A stretch of 64,000 nucleotides of DNA from Paenibacillus_AQ nitricinens (GCF_052056485.1 NZ_CP183948.1:2108001-2172000), one strand, 5' to 3'; shown: positions 17,226 through 26,005, numbered from the stretch's first letter. The notes: generated by a model from the sequence alone, not told the origin. Numbers and translations are program-made.

Positions 17226-18227
17226 TTGGCAGGAGAGTTGCCTTTTGAAATGCCTCTGGTTGAAATGCGCAAGAAAATTGCCGAGCTAAAGCAGTTCGGC
17301 GAAGAGAAGAGTATTGATTTTACGGATGAGGTAGCAAGACTGGAAGAACGGTACCGTGTTCTTGAGGAGGAAGTTTATTCTAATATCTCCCCTTCCCAAA
17401 AAATGCATCTAGCCAGACATCAGGGACGTCCGACTTCTCTTGATCTTATGGGGCAGATCTTCACAGATTTTATTGAGCTTCACGGGGATCGAATGTTTGG
17501 GGATGATCTTGCTATTGTAGGCGGTATCGCCAAGCTTAACGGCGTCCCGGTTACGGTCATTGGCCAGCAGCGCGGTAAGGATACGAAAGAGAATATTTTA
17601 CGCTTTTTCGGCAGTGCACACCCTGAGGGCTTCCGTAAATCACTGCGTTTGATGCAGCAAGCGGACAAGTTCAATCGTCCCATTATAACCTTCGTGGATA
17701 CGAAAGGTGCATATCCAGGCAATACAGCTGAGGAAAGAGGACAATCTGAAGCAATTGCCCGTAATTTACGCGAGATGTCTCAGTTTGGTGTCCCTGTAAT
17801 CTGTGTGGTTATTGGTGAAGGCGGAAGTGGTGGCGCACTAGCACTGGCAGTTGGTAATAGAGTGCTTATGCTGGAGCATGCCATTTATTCGGTGATATCC
17901 CCTAACGGTGCGGCATCGATTCTATGGAAGGATGCTTCGAAGGCTGATCAAGCTGCGGAGGCCATGAAGATAACGGCATCTGATCTGCTTGAAATGGAAG
18001 TCATTGAAGAGATTGTTCCTGAGCCAAAAGGCGGCGCTCATCGTGATTACGAAGCTACGGCAGCTGCGATTAAGGATGCGTTATGGCGTCACTTGCAGGA
18101 GCTAATTCCTCTGGATAGAGCGGAATTGAAAGAAGATCGTTATCGTAAATTCCGTAAAATAGGTGAGTTTGCTGAAGTCCAGCAGGAGCAGATTTTCCTT
18201 GAAGAAGAAGTGGAAACTGAAGTGTAA
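17226..18227 (+). CDS. accA: acetyl-CoA carboxylase carboxyltransferase subunit alpha
   Basis: A 333-residue partner of AccD. Visible landmarks are the N-terminal FEMPLVEMRKKIAELK, the coupling region RVLEEEVYSNISPSQKMHLARHQGRP, FHGDRMFGDDLAIVGGIA-like segment, GQQRGKDTKENILRFFGSAHPEG, and the oxyanion region VIGEGGSGGALALAVGN followed by SVISPNGAASILWKD. The start is TTG (17226) with a GGGGG site eight bases before it, located inside the end of accD, so the two genes are translationally coupled. A terminator follows about 90 bases downstream. Confidence 0.96.
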   Translation: MAGELPFEMPLVEMRKKIAELKQFGEEKSIDFTDEVARLEERYRVLEEEVYSNISPSQKMHLARHQGRPTSLDLMGQIFTDFIELHGDRMFGDDLAIVGGIAKLNGVPVTVIGQQRGKDTKENILRFFGSAHPEGFRKSLRLMQQADKFNRPIITFVDTKGAYPGNTAEERGQSEAIARNLREMSQFGVPVICVVIGEGGSGGALALAVGNRVLMLEHAIYSVISPNGAASILWKDASKADQAAEAMKITASDLLEMEVIEEIVPEPKGGAHRDYEATAAAIKDALWRHLQELIPLDRAELKEDRYRKFRKIGEFAEVQQEQIFLEEEVETEV

Positions 18228-18558
18228 AAAGAGTGTTTCCATTTGCACTTTAAGACATATAACCATACTTAGCGGACCATATTCAATTTCGTGTAAATTA
18301 TAGATTTTATTGGAATTAAAATAATCTCGACGTAATTTCGGGATTATTTTAATTTTTTTTGTGCATACAGATAATTCGAGCTCAAATTACTCTAAAAGAG
18401 CCTACAACATTGATTTTGTGTCTAAGTTGCAGTAATATTCATAAGGGCGTAGTTAAAGGCACATGTGACAAAGTTCCTATTTAATTAGTTAGCCTTGTAG
18501 TAGATTTTGTAGTTGGAAAAAGTGAGACAGAGAGAACGAAAAAACGGAGGAAAACCTA
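18228..18558. other. accA-pyk intergenic region without pfkA
   Basis: No coding sequence is visible. It contains the acc operon terminator (18314-18360) and an AT-rich leader of about 200 bases before pyk. In B. subtilis pfkA stands at this position; I see no remnant of it. Confidence 0.6.
18314..18360 (+). terminator. terminator of the acc operon
   Basis: AATTAAAATAATC pairs with GATTATTTTAATT around a short loop and is followed by eight T residues. Confidence 0.85.
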
Positions 18559-19977
18559 ATGCGGAAAAGTAAAATTGTATGTACGATCGGACCTGCGAGT
18601 GAATCGTTGGAGAATATCAAAAAATTGATTTTGGCTGGAATGAATGTGGCCCGTTTGAATTTCTCCCACGGCGATTTTGAAGAGCATGGAGCTCGGATTA
18701 AAACGATCCGTCAAGCATCTAAGGAACTGAACAAAACTGTAGCTATCCTGCTCGATACAAAAGGACCGGAGATTCGCACAGGCAAGTTGGAAGTAGAACC
18801 GATTGAACTAGTTCAGGACGAGTACCTGACACTAACTACGGAAGAAATCCTTGGCACCCAAGAACGTATTTCCATCACGTACAGCGAGCTTCCTAATGAT
18901 GTTCAAGTAGGCTCCACCATCCTTATTGATGACGGTCTGATTGGTTTGACAGTTGTCGACATTCAAGGAACTGAAATCAAGACCCGTATTGTAAACGGTG
19001 GTACGATCAAGAGCAAGAAGGGCGTTAACGTACCAGGAGTAAACATCTCCTTGCCGGGTATTACGGAAAAAGACACCAACGATATTCTTTTTGGTATCGA
19101 ACAGGACATCGATTTTATCGCCGCTTCCTTCGTTCGCAAAGCTAGCGACGTTCAGGAAATTCGTGAGCTGCTTTCGAAAAACAACGCTTCTCACATTCAA
19201 ATCATTTCCAAAATCGAAAACCAACAAGGTGTTGACAACCTTGATGAAATTTTAGAAGCTTCCGATGGCCTGATGGTTGCTCGTGGTGACCTTGGTGTTG
19301 AAATTCCAGCTGAAGATGTACCTTTGGCTCAAAAATTGATGATTCAAAAATGTAATGTTGCTGGCAAACCAGTAATCACAGCTACACAAATGCTGGATTC
19401 GATGCAACGTAACCCACGTCCTACTCGTGCTGAAGCAAGTGACGTAGCAAACGCTATTTTCGACGGAACAGATGCAATCATGCTTTCCGGAGAAACTGCT
19501 GCTGGTAAATATCCAGTAGAATCCGTTCTTACAATGTCCCGTATTGCTGAGAAAGCGGAGTCCGCTTTGGATCATCATGAAATTTTCTCGAAACAACAAA
19601 CTGCACAAGAAACTACAGTTACAGAAGCTATTAGCCAATCCGTTGCTATTTCCGCTTTGGATTTGAACGCTAAGGCTATTCTTTCTTCGACTGTTACAGG
19701 TCATACTGCACGCGTTGTTTCCAAATACCGTCCTAAAGCACCAATCATTGCTGTTACAACACAAGAAAGAACTATGCGTCAATTGTCCCTCGTTTGGGGC
19801 GTAACGCCAGTATTCGGTAAAGTAGCTACTTCCACAGATGAATTGCTTGAAACAGCAATCCAAGGTGGTAAGGATTCCGGTCTGGTTCAAGCTGGCGACC
19901 TAGTTGTGATTACTGCAGGAATTCCACTTGGACGTTCCGGTTCCACTAACTTGGTAAAAGTAAGCACAATCGAGTAG
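18559..19977 (+). CDS. pyk: pyruvate kinase
   Basis: Catalyses phosphoenolpyruvate plus ADP to pyruvate plus ATP, the last step of glycolysis. The 472 residues contain RKSKIVCTIGPASES at the N-terminus, NFSHGDFEEH, LDTKGPEIRTG, the active-site segment IISKIENQQGVDNLDEIL, MVARGDLGVEIP, and the C-terminal allosteric domain ending AGIPLGRSGSTNLVKV. It lacks the extra C-terminal PEP-utiliser-like domain of the longer (about 585-residue) B. subtilis enzyme. GGAGG precedes the ATG by eight bases. Codon use is strongly biased, consistent with high expression. Confidence 0.96.
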   Translation: MRKSKIVCTIGPASESLENIKKLILAGMNVARLNFSHGDFEEHGARIKTIRQASKELNKTVAILLDTKGPEIRTGKLEVEPIELVQDEYLTLTTEEILGTQERISITYSELPNDVQVGSTILIDDGLIGLTVVDIQGTEIKTRIVNGGTIKSKKGVNVPGVNISLPGITEKDTNDILFGIEQDIDFIAASFVRKASDVQEIRELLSKNNASHIQIISKIENQQGVDNLDEILEASDGLMVARGDLGVEIPAEDVPLAQKLMIQKCNVAGKPVITATQMLDSMQRNPRPTRAEASDVANAIFDGTDAIMLSGETAAGKYPVESVLTMSRIAEKAESALDHHEIFSKQQTAQETTVTEAISQSVAISALDLNAKAILSSTVTGHTARVVSKYRPKAPIIAVTTQERTMRQLSLVWGVTPVFGKVATSTDELLETAIQGGKDSGLVQAGDLVVITAGIPLGRSGSTNLVKVSTIE

Positions 19978-20027
19978 TACTCGACAGTGCTTTGCCTGAT
20001 TCATAGTTTTTACTTAGTCAAGCCAAA

Positions 20028-20107
20028 ACGCGGTGGCGTCCCTAAAGGACGGTAAGCGTTTATGTGAGAAATATAAGGATAATGTATAGTGTGAAACTTA
20101 TATTTCT
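20028..20107 (+). other. two stacked hairpins in the pyk 3' region
   Basis: A nested hairpin (AAACGC outer arm, CGTCC/GGACG inner arm, GCGTTT closing, 20033-20060) is followed by a perfect 11-bp stem AGAAATATAAG / CTTATATTTCT (20067-20107). Both lie between pyk and its terminator and hold no ORF. They would form a structured 3' untranslated region. Confidence 0.55.
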
Positions 20108-20113
20108 TTAAAT

Positions 20114-20168
20114 AAAAGAGCTGTCTCAGATGTAGTGAAAATCTACAAATGAGGCAGCTCTTTTTTTG
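20114..20168. terminator. strong terminator after pyk
   Basis: AAAGAGCTGTCTCA plus GATGTAG pair with CTACAAATGAGGCAGCTCTTT and are followed by a T run; the complement also works for the leftward peptidase gene. Confidence 0.9.
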
Positions 20169-20188
20169 TACTTAATCCATTTATGCTG

Positions 20189-20893
20189 TTAGTATATACG
20201 TTTGACGCTAAAAGAGTCCCCTCGAGGGCTTGGACTGGAAGGAACCGCAACGGTGGTGTTATTCTGGACCATGATCCCTCCATTTGAAAGAGTTAACCTA
20301 GGTCGTTTTCCATTGATTCGGCAGCAGTTGAAATAGGTAGTACCAACGCGGGCCAGCTTTGCGATGGAACCATCGACCTCGGGAGCCTCCATAATCCATT
20401 CGCCGGAGGTCTGTGGACCAGTATATCGCTGAAGCGTTCGGAAGGTCCAATTTCGGCTTAAATTCCGGAGTGAGATAGACCACTTCGTATGGTTTATTTT
20501 TGTGATAGTACCTTTCATATGATCTCCAGGGTATACTGGAAAAGGGATTACGGTCTCAGCGTCAGGTAGTATTTCCCACCAGGCGTAATAACGGGCATTC
20601 CCATTTACGAATTCATGACCTGTTCCCGTCTGGATAAGGCTGCTGTTCTTGAAGCCGTCGATGCCAATCCATGCGGAAGAATAGGTAGATTTGTGGGTTG
20701 GTTTTATATATGGGACGATCCATTCACCAGAAATGCGATTGAATGCCCCTTTTCTACCAGTAACAGTGTAACCACTCCAATTCTTAGAAGACCAGCCAAA
20801 GGCAGAGCTTTGTTTATTGCTCGCATTAGATTTGTCTGTTAGACAAGGATGATTTACCATGAGAGAATTATATTTTGTGCTCAACTTGTCCAC
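20189..20893 (-). CDS. G1-type (eqolisin-like) glutamic peptidase
   Basis: A 234-residue protein with the layout of peptidase family G1: NWSGYTVTG near 38, GEWIVPYIKP near 57, SAWIGIDGF near 73, the catalytic-Gln segment SLIQTGTGHE (Gln88), RYYAWWEILPD, VYPGDHMKG, and GEWIMEAPE (165-170) which carries the family's catalytic Glu. No signal peptide is visible at the N-terminus, which is unusual for an otherwise secreted family. The start is uncertain: GTG at 20893 sits too close to AAAGGCG, while a TTG nine bases further in has GGTGG at a better distance. The Gln/Glu pair appears intact, so acid-active proteolysis is plausible. Confidence 0.75.
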   Translation of the reverse strand: MDKLSTKYNSLMVNHPCLTDKSNASNKQSSAFGWSSKNWSGYTVTGRKGAFNRISGEWIVPYIKPTHKSTYSSAWIGIDGFKNSSLIQTGTGHEFVNGNARYYAWWEILPDAETVIPFPVYPGDHMKGTITKINHTKWSISLRNLSRNWTFRTLQRYTGPQTSGEWIMEAPEVDGSIAKLARVGTTYFNCCRINGKRPRLTLSNGGIMVQNNTTVAVPSSPSPRGDSFSVKRIY

Positions 20894-20994
20894 CGCCTTT
20901 TATAGTACTGCTATATTAAATGCGATGATTACATATGAAGTACGGGTGTTCTGTTAAAATATAAAAATATAAAGCTGGAGGACTCATAGTACAA

Positions 20995-22176
20995 ATGGAA
21001 AAATTATCGAAGCTGCGCGGCTTTTATCTGTTTTTAGGATTGGCCGGCGGTTCATTTGGCTCTTATCTTTCGCTGCTGCTGGTCCATAATGGACTTAATA
21101 GTGGACAGATAGGTATACTAATGGCAACAGGCACACTAGTTGCAATCACCATTCAGCCGATGTGGGGGATTATCTCTGATCGGTATAATCAGACGCGTTT
21201 AGTACTAATCCTAAGTGTGGCGGTTCCAGCTTTATTAGCTGTCTTTTACCGTTCCGAATATTTTATAGTGCTGCTAATGGTCTATACCGCTTCAACGATC
21301 TTCTCCTCTACACAGGCTCCTATAGCTGATTCTTACGCGATCTCGGCGGCGAATAGAGCTGGAGCCACTTACGGTAGCATCCGGCTTATGATGAGCATTG
21401 GAGCGGCTCTGGGAGCTTATGCAGGAGGGGTATACGTTTCTACCTTCTCTGTATCCACGATATGGCTGCCTTTTCTCTTTTTTAATCTGATTGCAGTCCT
21501 TATTGCGTTTACATTGCCGAAGCAGGCGGAAGAGAATCATATGATGAGGCAATCGTTTACTCAGGGGGTAAGACAACTGCTGGGGAATCGGGTTTTCCTT
21601 GCGTTTTTGGGTGGGAGCTTTCTTGTGAACCAGACGATGGCTGCTTTTGGTACATACTTTGTAATCGCTTTTCAATCGGTTGGTGGGTCTACGCGTTATG
21701 CAGGGATTGCGCTCTTTCTCGCATCGGTGACGAATGTGCCTTCCATGCTGTTTGCTTCTAAGGTAATTAAGAGGTTGGGTCGGGAGCGGACCTTGCTCCT
21801 TGGGGCTCTTATTTATGTTTTGCGGTGGGGTATTCAGGTTGCTTTTCCTTATCCATCTGTAATGATCGGAGTGCAAGTGCTGCATGGTCTTTCATTTGGG
21901 TTCTTTTATATTGCTGCAGTCGAATATGTATCTCAGATCACGTCTAACGAGATGCAGGCCACTGGCCAAAGTGTATTTAATATGGTGTTTGCAGGTTTTT
22001 CTGGCATTGTCGGTAATTTACTGAATGGATTCTTGCTCAATCAAGGCGGTGTAGAAGTAATGAATCTGTCTTGTATGTTGAGCTCTATCGCAGGAGCAAT
22101 GCTGCTGTTCTATGTTGCCAGAAGCTCTCGGCGCAAATTATCGACGACGCTATCTTCAGGCGGGGTCCAGGCTTAA
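20995..22176 (+). CDS. MFS transporter (PPP/LacY-like family)
   Basis: A 393-residue protein with 12 predicted membrane helices. It starts with FYLFLGLAGGSFGSYLSLLL and has the MFS loop motif GIISDRYNQTR after helix 2, with ANRAGATYGSIRLMMSIGAALGAY in helix 4-5; these fit the MFS_1-like group with phenylpropionate permease and LacY relatives. The substrate cannot be read from the sequence. A ribosome site (GGAGG) precedes the ATG. The thioesterase gene follows 38 bases later, suggesting cotranscription. Confidence 0.8.
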   Translation: MEKLSKLRGFYLFLGLAGGSFGSYLSLLLVHNGLNSGQIGILMATGTLVAITIQPMWGIISDRYNQTRLVLILSVAVPALLAVFYRSEYFIVLLMVYTASTIFSSTQAPIADSYAISAANRAGATYGSIRLMMSIGAALGAYAGGVYVSTFSVSTIWLPFLFFNLIAVLIAFTLPKQAEENHMMRQSFTQGVRQLLGNRVFLAFLGGSFLVNQTMAAFGTYFVIAFQSVGGSTRYAGIALFLASVTNVPSMLFASKVIKRLGRERTLLLGALIYVLRWGIQVAFPYPSVMIGVQVLHGLSFGFFYIAAVEYVSQITSNEMQATGQSVFNMVFAGFSGIVGNLLNGFLLNQGGVEVMNLSCMLSSIAGAMLLFYVARSSRRKLSTTLSSGGVQA

Positions 22177-22214
22177 ACGCTCCCCTGCTGCTATGCTGAA
22201 AGGAGTATTAATAG

Positions 22215-22742
22215 ATGGAATTAGAAAGAGCTGGATTGCCCAGCCGATGGTATAAGTCGACCCTGCGTGTTCGCTATCAGGAAAGTGATCAGATGGGTGT
22301 CGTATATCATGCGAATTATTTGAACTGGTTTGAGTCTGGTCGTACGGAGATGTTTCGTCAGGTTGGTTTTACTTATCGCGAACTTGAGAAACAAGGCGTC
22401 TTACTTCCTGTCACCTCAGCAGATTTGCAATTTAAAAGTCCGGCACGATATGATGATCTTATCTCCGTGTATGCGCGAATGACTACCTTCTCAGCGTTGC
22501 GAGTCGTATTTGAGTATCAAGTGCGGAGGCTCTCGGAAGAAGAAGGTAGAAATTCAGAAGGTTTATTGGCTACTCTAGGGGAGTTGCGGTCGATGGATCC
22601 ACCTGGGGAACTGCTGGTTACCGGCACGACAAGTCATGTTTGGGTGAACCAGGAATGGAGGCCTGCTAGGCTGGATAGAGCCCTTCCAGAGCTCTTTCAC
22701 GCAATAAAAGAGGCGCTGCGGGAAGAAGGGGGTTCAGTATGA
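22215..22742 (+). CDS. YbgC/FadM-type acyl-CoA thioesterase
   Basis: A 175-residue hotdog-fold protein. The 4-hydroxybenzoyl-CoA thioesterase signature is plain: LRVRYQESDQMGVVYHANYL followed by NWFESGRTEMFR, with the catalytic Asp in the ESDQMG turn. Such enzymes hydrolyse acyl-CoA in the cytoplasm. The ribosome site is AAAGGAG. Its stop overlaps the fxsA start (ATGA), so the two are coupled. Confidence 0.87.
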   Translation: MELERAGLPSRWYKSTLRVRYQESDQMGVVYHANYLNWFESGRTEMFRQVGFTYRELEKQGVLLPVTSADLQFKSPARYDDLISVYARMTTFSALRVVFEYQVRRLSEEEGRNSEGLLATLGELRSMDPPGELLVTGTTSHVWVNQEWRPARLDRALPELFHAIKEALREEGGSV

Positions 22743-23137
22743 TTAGAAGCAAATGGTTATGGGCTGGACTATTTATTATTCCTGCTGTGGAATTATTCGG
22801 TTTTATCTACGTAGCAGATCAACTTGGAGCATTTAAAACGTTGCTGCTTATGCTGACCACTTCAGTAATCGGTCTACTAATGATGCGATTTGAAGGTAAA
22901 AAAGTGCTGCAGGACAGCAGAACACATATGCAGGAGGGCCGCGTTCCTGGACGGACGATGCTGGATGGTTTATGTATTTTTTTCGGAGGATTACTACTGA
23001 TATTGCCAGGTTTCGTAACCGATATTGTCGGTTTTACGCTAGTATTTCCATTGACCCGGCCTTTGTACCGTATATTTTTGCTGAAGTGGATTGAGAAGAA
23101 GATGAAGAATGGCACCTTCACCTTTTACCGTCGTTAG
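22739..23137 (+). CDS. fxsA: FxsA family membrane protein
   Basis: A 132-residue protein with helices at about 7-28 (WAGLFIIPAVELFGFIYVAD), 32-52 and 78-105 and the family segment LQDSRTHMQEGRVPGRTMLDG, LLLILPGFVTDIVGF. FxsA overexpression relieves phage T7 exclusion by the F plasmid in E. coli; its normal role is unknown. It lies upstream of ytvI and citZ as in B. subtilis. Confidence 0.88.
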   Translation: MIRSKWLWAGLFIIPAVELFGFIYVADQLGAFKTLLLMLTTSVIGLLMMRFEGKKVLQDSRTHMQEGRVPGRTMLDGLCIFFGGLLLILPGFVTDIVGFTLVFPLTRPLYRIFLLKWIEKKMKNGTFTFYRR

Positions 23138-23154
23138 TAATCTTTTTTACAACA

Positions 23155-23207
23155 ATAAACAGAGCGGACCCCTTTCATTGCTGAAGGGCCCGCTCTGTTT
23201 GCTATTT
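23155..23207. terminator. bidirectional terminator between fxsA and ytvI
   Basis: AAACAGAGCGGACCCCTTT pairs almost perfectly with GAAGGGCCCGCTCTGTTT; T-rich sequence follows on both strands. Confidence 0.88.
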
Positions 23208-23230
23208 TACGAATCGATGCTTTTCGGTTC

Positions 23231-24346
23231 CTATCTTAATCTGCCGCTAACAATGTAGCTGTGTAAAGCTCGGAATACGCCAGCTCGGTTAAAGGCAACA
23301 AGGACTACAAGGACAACGGGTCCGATGATCAGCCCTAGCATACCGAACAACTGCAGACCGGCGAACATGCCAATCAACATGGCAAGGGGATCAAGTCCAA
23401 TGCTGCTAGCGAGCACTTTCGGCTCAAGTACCTGCCGGGTAATAAGAATAACAGCGTAGAGTATGGATAGTCCTATCCCTAGCGCTAGATTGTCCGTCAT
23501 ATAAGAATATAGCGCCCAAGGCAGCATCACAATTCCCACACCGAGATAAGGCAGTAGATCCACAAAGCCAATCATTAAGCCGATAGCGAATGCAGACTTC
23601 ACACCCAGCAGCAGCAGCCCGATGACTACAATGATCGCTGTGATGGAGATCAGGATTACCTGGGCGCGAAGATAACCAAAGAGCGCTCTGCGTAAATCTT
23701 TCCAGATACCTGACACAGGCTTTAGGAATGCTGTCGGCAGCCAGCCTGTAAGTTTATCATTATGACGCTCCCAACTCGTACTAATGAAAAAGGCAGCGAG
23801 GACAACCACAATAAGAATCGTACCCATACTTGGAAGTGCGGAGATCAGTTTCAATATTATATTAAAAAATCCCGTGACCACTTGCGTGACTGCGTAACCT
23901 ACAGTTTCCGTTGTTCTGCTGATATTGCTGTCAATCGTAGCATGATAGTCAGGATTGTCTTGGTAAAATTGATTAATCTGGTTGATGATATTCTGAATGC
24001 TTGCATTCTGGCTTAAGGACATCAGAAGATCCTTCCATTGGTCGGTGTGGAGATTAAAGGTTTGCAGCAAGACGATTAATTCTTTTACGAGTCTTGTAAT
24101 CATTGCAGTTAAGACTAGTGTGATTCCGCCTATGTAAAATAGGAGCGCGAGTGATACCGCAAGCCAGCTTGGTAATTTAAAGCCTTTAAGAATAAGCACT
24201 AATGGATGCATGATATATGCGAGCAGCCAAGCAAGCAACAAGGGGTATAACAGCGGAAGCAATAAATAGATTGCGAGCAGGAGGATGGAAGTTGCCAGAA
24301 CGACCCACAGGCCGCGCAGCAGTCTTTTTAATACCAAACGATCCAT
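23231..24346 (-). CDS. ytvI: sporulation integral membrane protein YtvI (AI-2E transporter family)
   Basis: A 371-residue member of the AI-2E/PerM transporter family with about eight membrane helices. Family features are the N-terminal LLLPLLYPLLLAWLLAYIMHPLV, the large polar loop (about 95-165), FGYLRAQVILISI, GFVDLLPYLGVGIVMLPWAL and the C-terminal LIGPVVLVVL. YtvI is a sporulation membrane protein in Bacillus. AAGGTG lies before the ATG. It is convergent with fxsA and divergent from citZ. Confidence 0.87.
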   Translation of the reverse strand: MDRLVLKRLLRGLWVVLATSILLLAIYLLLPLLYPLLLAWLLAYIMHPLVLILKGFKLPSWLAVSLALLFYIGGITLVLTAMITRLVKELIVLLQTFNLHTDQWKDLLMSLSQNASIQNIINQINQFYQDNPDYHATIDSNISRTTETVGYAVTQVVTGFFNIILKLISALPSMGTILIVVVLAAFFISTSWERHNDKLTGWLPTAFLKPVSGIWKDLRRALFGYLRAQVILISITAIIVVIGLLLLGVKSAFAIGLMIGFVDLLPYLGVGIVMLPWALYSYMTDNLALGIGLSILYAVILITRQVLEPKVLASSIGLDPLAMLIGMFAGLQLFGMLGLIIGPVVLVVLVAFNRAGVFRALHSYIVSGRLR

Positions 24347-24741
24347 ACCGAGACCACACCTTCTTCATTCCTGCATAGACAGGGGAATAAGAGCTCGTCT
24401 TCATATATATTCATAGGATCGATTTAAAGACTAGAATGCGGGATAAATATTAGAATGGGCCGGCAACTATAAACTGAAATGGAATCATTGAATCAGGGGG
24501 TTAGAAGTTTTTTTCTATCTCTCTGATAAAATCATTTGATGCGCTGCAAAGCTTCCACATTGTTCACATAACCGACAAAATCCAGTATGATAAATAAAGA
24601 TAAAAAGTAAGTTGGTCATACAGCATTCCTGACGGAGATGTTCTTACACGCACTTATTAGATTTTTTAATGCTTTTAATTGGAAATGTTTTCATGGAACT
24701 AAGATTGTTTTTATACCTTGTTGGCAAAGGAGAGATATGCT
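24347..24741. other. ytvI-citZ divergent promoter region
   Basis: Nearly 400 bases without a gene. It must hold promoters for both genes. Apart from the cre-like site near citZ I see a near repeat CTAGAATG/TTAGAATG (around 24431 and 24450) but no clear CcpC box. Confidence 0.5.
24679..24694. promoter_or_regulatory. cre-like CcpA site upstream of citZ
   Basis: TTGGAAATGTTTTCAT matches the cre consensus WTGNAANCGNWNNCW with one mismatch. It lies 48 bases before the citZ start. citZ is repressed by CcpA in B. subtilis, which supports the reading. Confidence 0.5.
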
Positions 24742-25854
24742 ATGACAGCTACCAAAGGCTTGGAAGGTATCGTTGCAACAACTTCATCCATTAGCTCCAT
24801 TGTGGATGGTGTACTCACTTACCGCGGTTATGATATTGATGAACTTGCAGAACATGCTACCTTCGAAGAAACAGCTTATTTGTTATGGTTCGGCAGTCTG
24901 CCGACGGTGCCAGAGCTGGAAGCGCTCAAGCGGGATCTTAGTGCCTTCGCACAGATTCCTGAACAGGTAATCGAGCAAATGAAGCTCTATCCAAAAGACG
25001 CCAACACCATGGCAGCATTGCGGTCGGCTGTATCAAGCCTTGCTCTCTATGATGAAGCGGCGGACGATATGAGCAGAGAAGCGAACGAGATTAAGGCGGT
25101 AAAACTGCAGGCACAACTCCCGACAATTGTGGCGGCACTGTCGCGTATTCGCAAAGGGCTCGAACCAGTGGCTCCGAAAGAAGGCGTTTCTATTGCTGAG
25201 AACTTCCTGTATATGCTGTGGGGAAAAGATCCGGACAGCGTATCTGTCAAAGCACTTGATACCGCACTTGTTCTTCATGCGGACCATGAGCTGAATGCTT
25301 CAACTTTTGCTGGCCGGGTTACAGTTGCGACATTATCCGATATTTATTCTGGGGTTACCTCCGCTATTGGTGCGCTCAAAGGCCCGCTTCACGGTGGGGC
25401 AAATGAAGCTGTTATGAAGATGCTAGAAGAGATCGGAAGTTTGGAAGCGGTTGAACCGTTTATCCGTAAGAAACTGGATAACCGTGAGAAGATCATGGGC
25501 TTCGGTCATCGTGTGTATAAGAATGGTGATCCACGTGCAAAGCATTTGATGAAAATGTCGCTGGAGCTTGGCACGATGAAAAATGACACCACCCTGTACG
25601 ACATGTCCGTAAATATTGAACAATTGATTACCGGGCAAAAGGGATTAAGACCTAATGTTGATTTCTATTCGGCTTCTGTCTATACACAGCTTGGCATAGA
25701 TCGTGAACTGTTCACTCCTATTTTTGCAATTAGCCGGACTTCAGGTTGGACTGCACATATTCTGGAGCAATATACTGATAACCGCATTATTCGTCCACGT
25801 GCAGAATACACGGGTATGGTCGAACAGAAATACGTTCCAGTAGATGAAAGATAG
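24742..25854 (+). CDS. citZ: citrate synthase
   Basis: Condenses acetyl-CoA with oxaloacetate to citrate at the entry of the TCA cycle. The 370-residue protein shows GLEGIVATTSSISSIVDG at the start, LTYRGYDIDELA, LHADHELNASTFAGR, GPLHGGANEAVMKMLEEIG and the active-site segment MGFGHRVYKNGDPRAKHL. I use the ATG at 24742 because AAAGGAGA stands about nine bases before it; an upstream TTG pair lacks a site. icd and mdh follow, forming the conserved TCA block. Confidence 0.95.
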   Translation: MTATKGLEGIVATTSSISSIVDGVLTYRGYDIDELAEHATFEETAYLLWFGSLPTVPELEALKRDLSAFAQIPEQVIEQMKLYPKDANTMAALRSAVSSLALYDEAADDMSREANEIKAVKLQAQLPTIVAALSRIRKGLEPVAPKEGVSIAENFLYMLWGKDPDSVSVKALDTALVLHADHELNASTFAGRVTVATLSDIYSGVTSAIGALKGPLHGGANEAVMKMLEEIGSLEAVEPFIRKKLDNREKIMGFGHRVYKNGDPRAKHLMKMSLELGTMKNDTTLYDMSVNIEQLITGQKGLRPNVDFYSASVYTQLGIDRELFTPIFAISRTSGWTAHILEQYTDNRIIRPRAEYTGMVEQKYVPVDER

Positions 25855-25879
25855 GAGAGCAGCCTTGCAGGCTGCTCCT
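25853..25879 (+). terminator. GC-rich hairpin after citZ
   Basis: AGGAGAGCAGCC pairs with GGCTGCTCCT around TTGCA, overlapping the citZ stop region. The U tract is poor, so it may be a weak terminator or an mRNA-stabilising structure between citZ and icd. Confidence 0.5.
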
Positions 25880-25941
25880 AAAGTTTAGTAGAATGAACCC
25901 TAGCCATAGTATTTTAAATTTATATTTTTAATTTTGACGAG

Positions 25942-25994
25942 AGTTTTGTTCGATGCTTGTCAATGCTATTTAAATCCCACAAAACTTTAGGAGG
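25942..25994 (+). promoter_or_regulatory. leader stem-loop adjoining the icd ribosome site
   Basis: AGTTTTGT (25942-25949) pairs with ACAAAACT (25979-25986), and the right arm runs directly into TTAGGAGG. The same two arms with the same 36-37 base spacing and the same link to AGGAGG occur before yheA (5714-5757). Confidence 0.5.
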
Positions 25995-26005
25995 AATACA
26001 CTCAA

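Noticed and set aside
19252..19890. Reverse-strand open frame opposite pyk
   Set aside because: Same cause as for icd: strong codon bias of a highly expressed gene; composition is Ser/Cys/Phe-rich and implausible.
24347..24741. CcpC boxes upstream of citZ
   Set aside because: I looked for the ATAA-N7-TTAT pattern known in B. subtilis and found no convincing pair.
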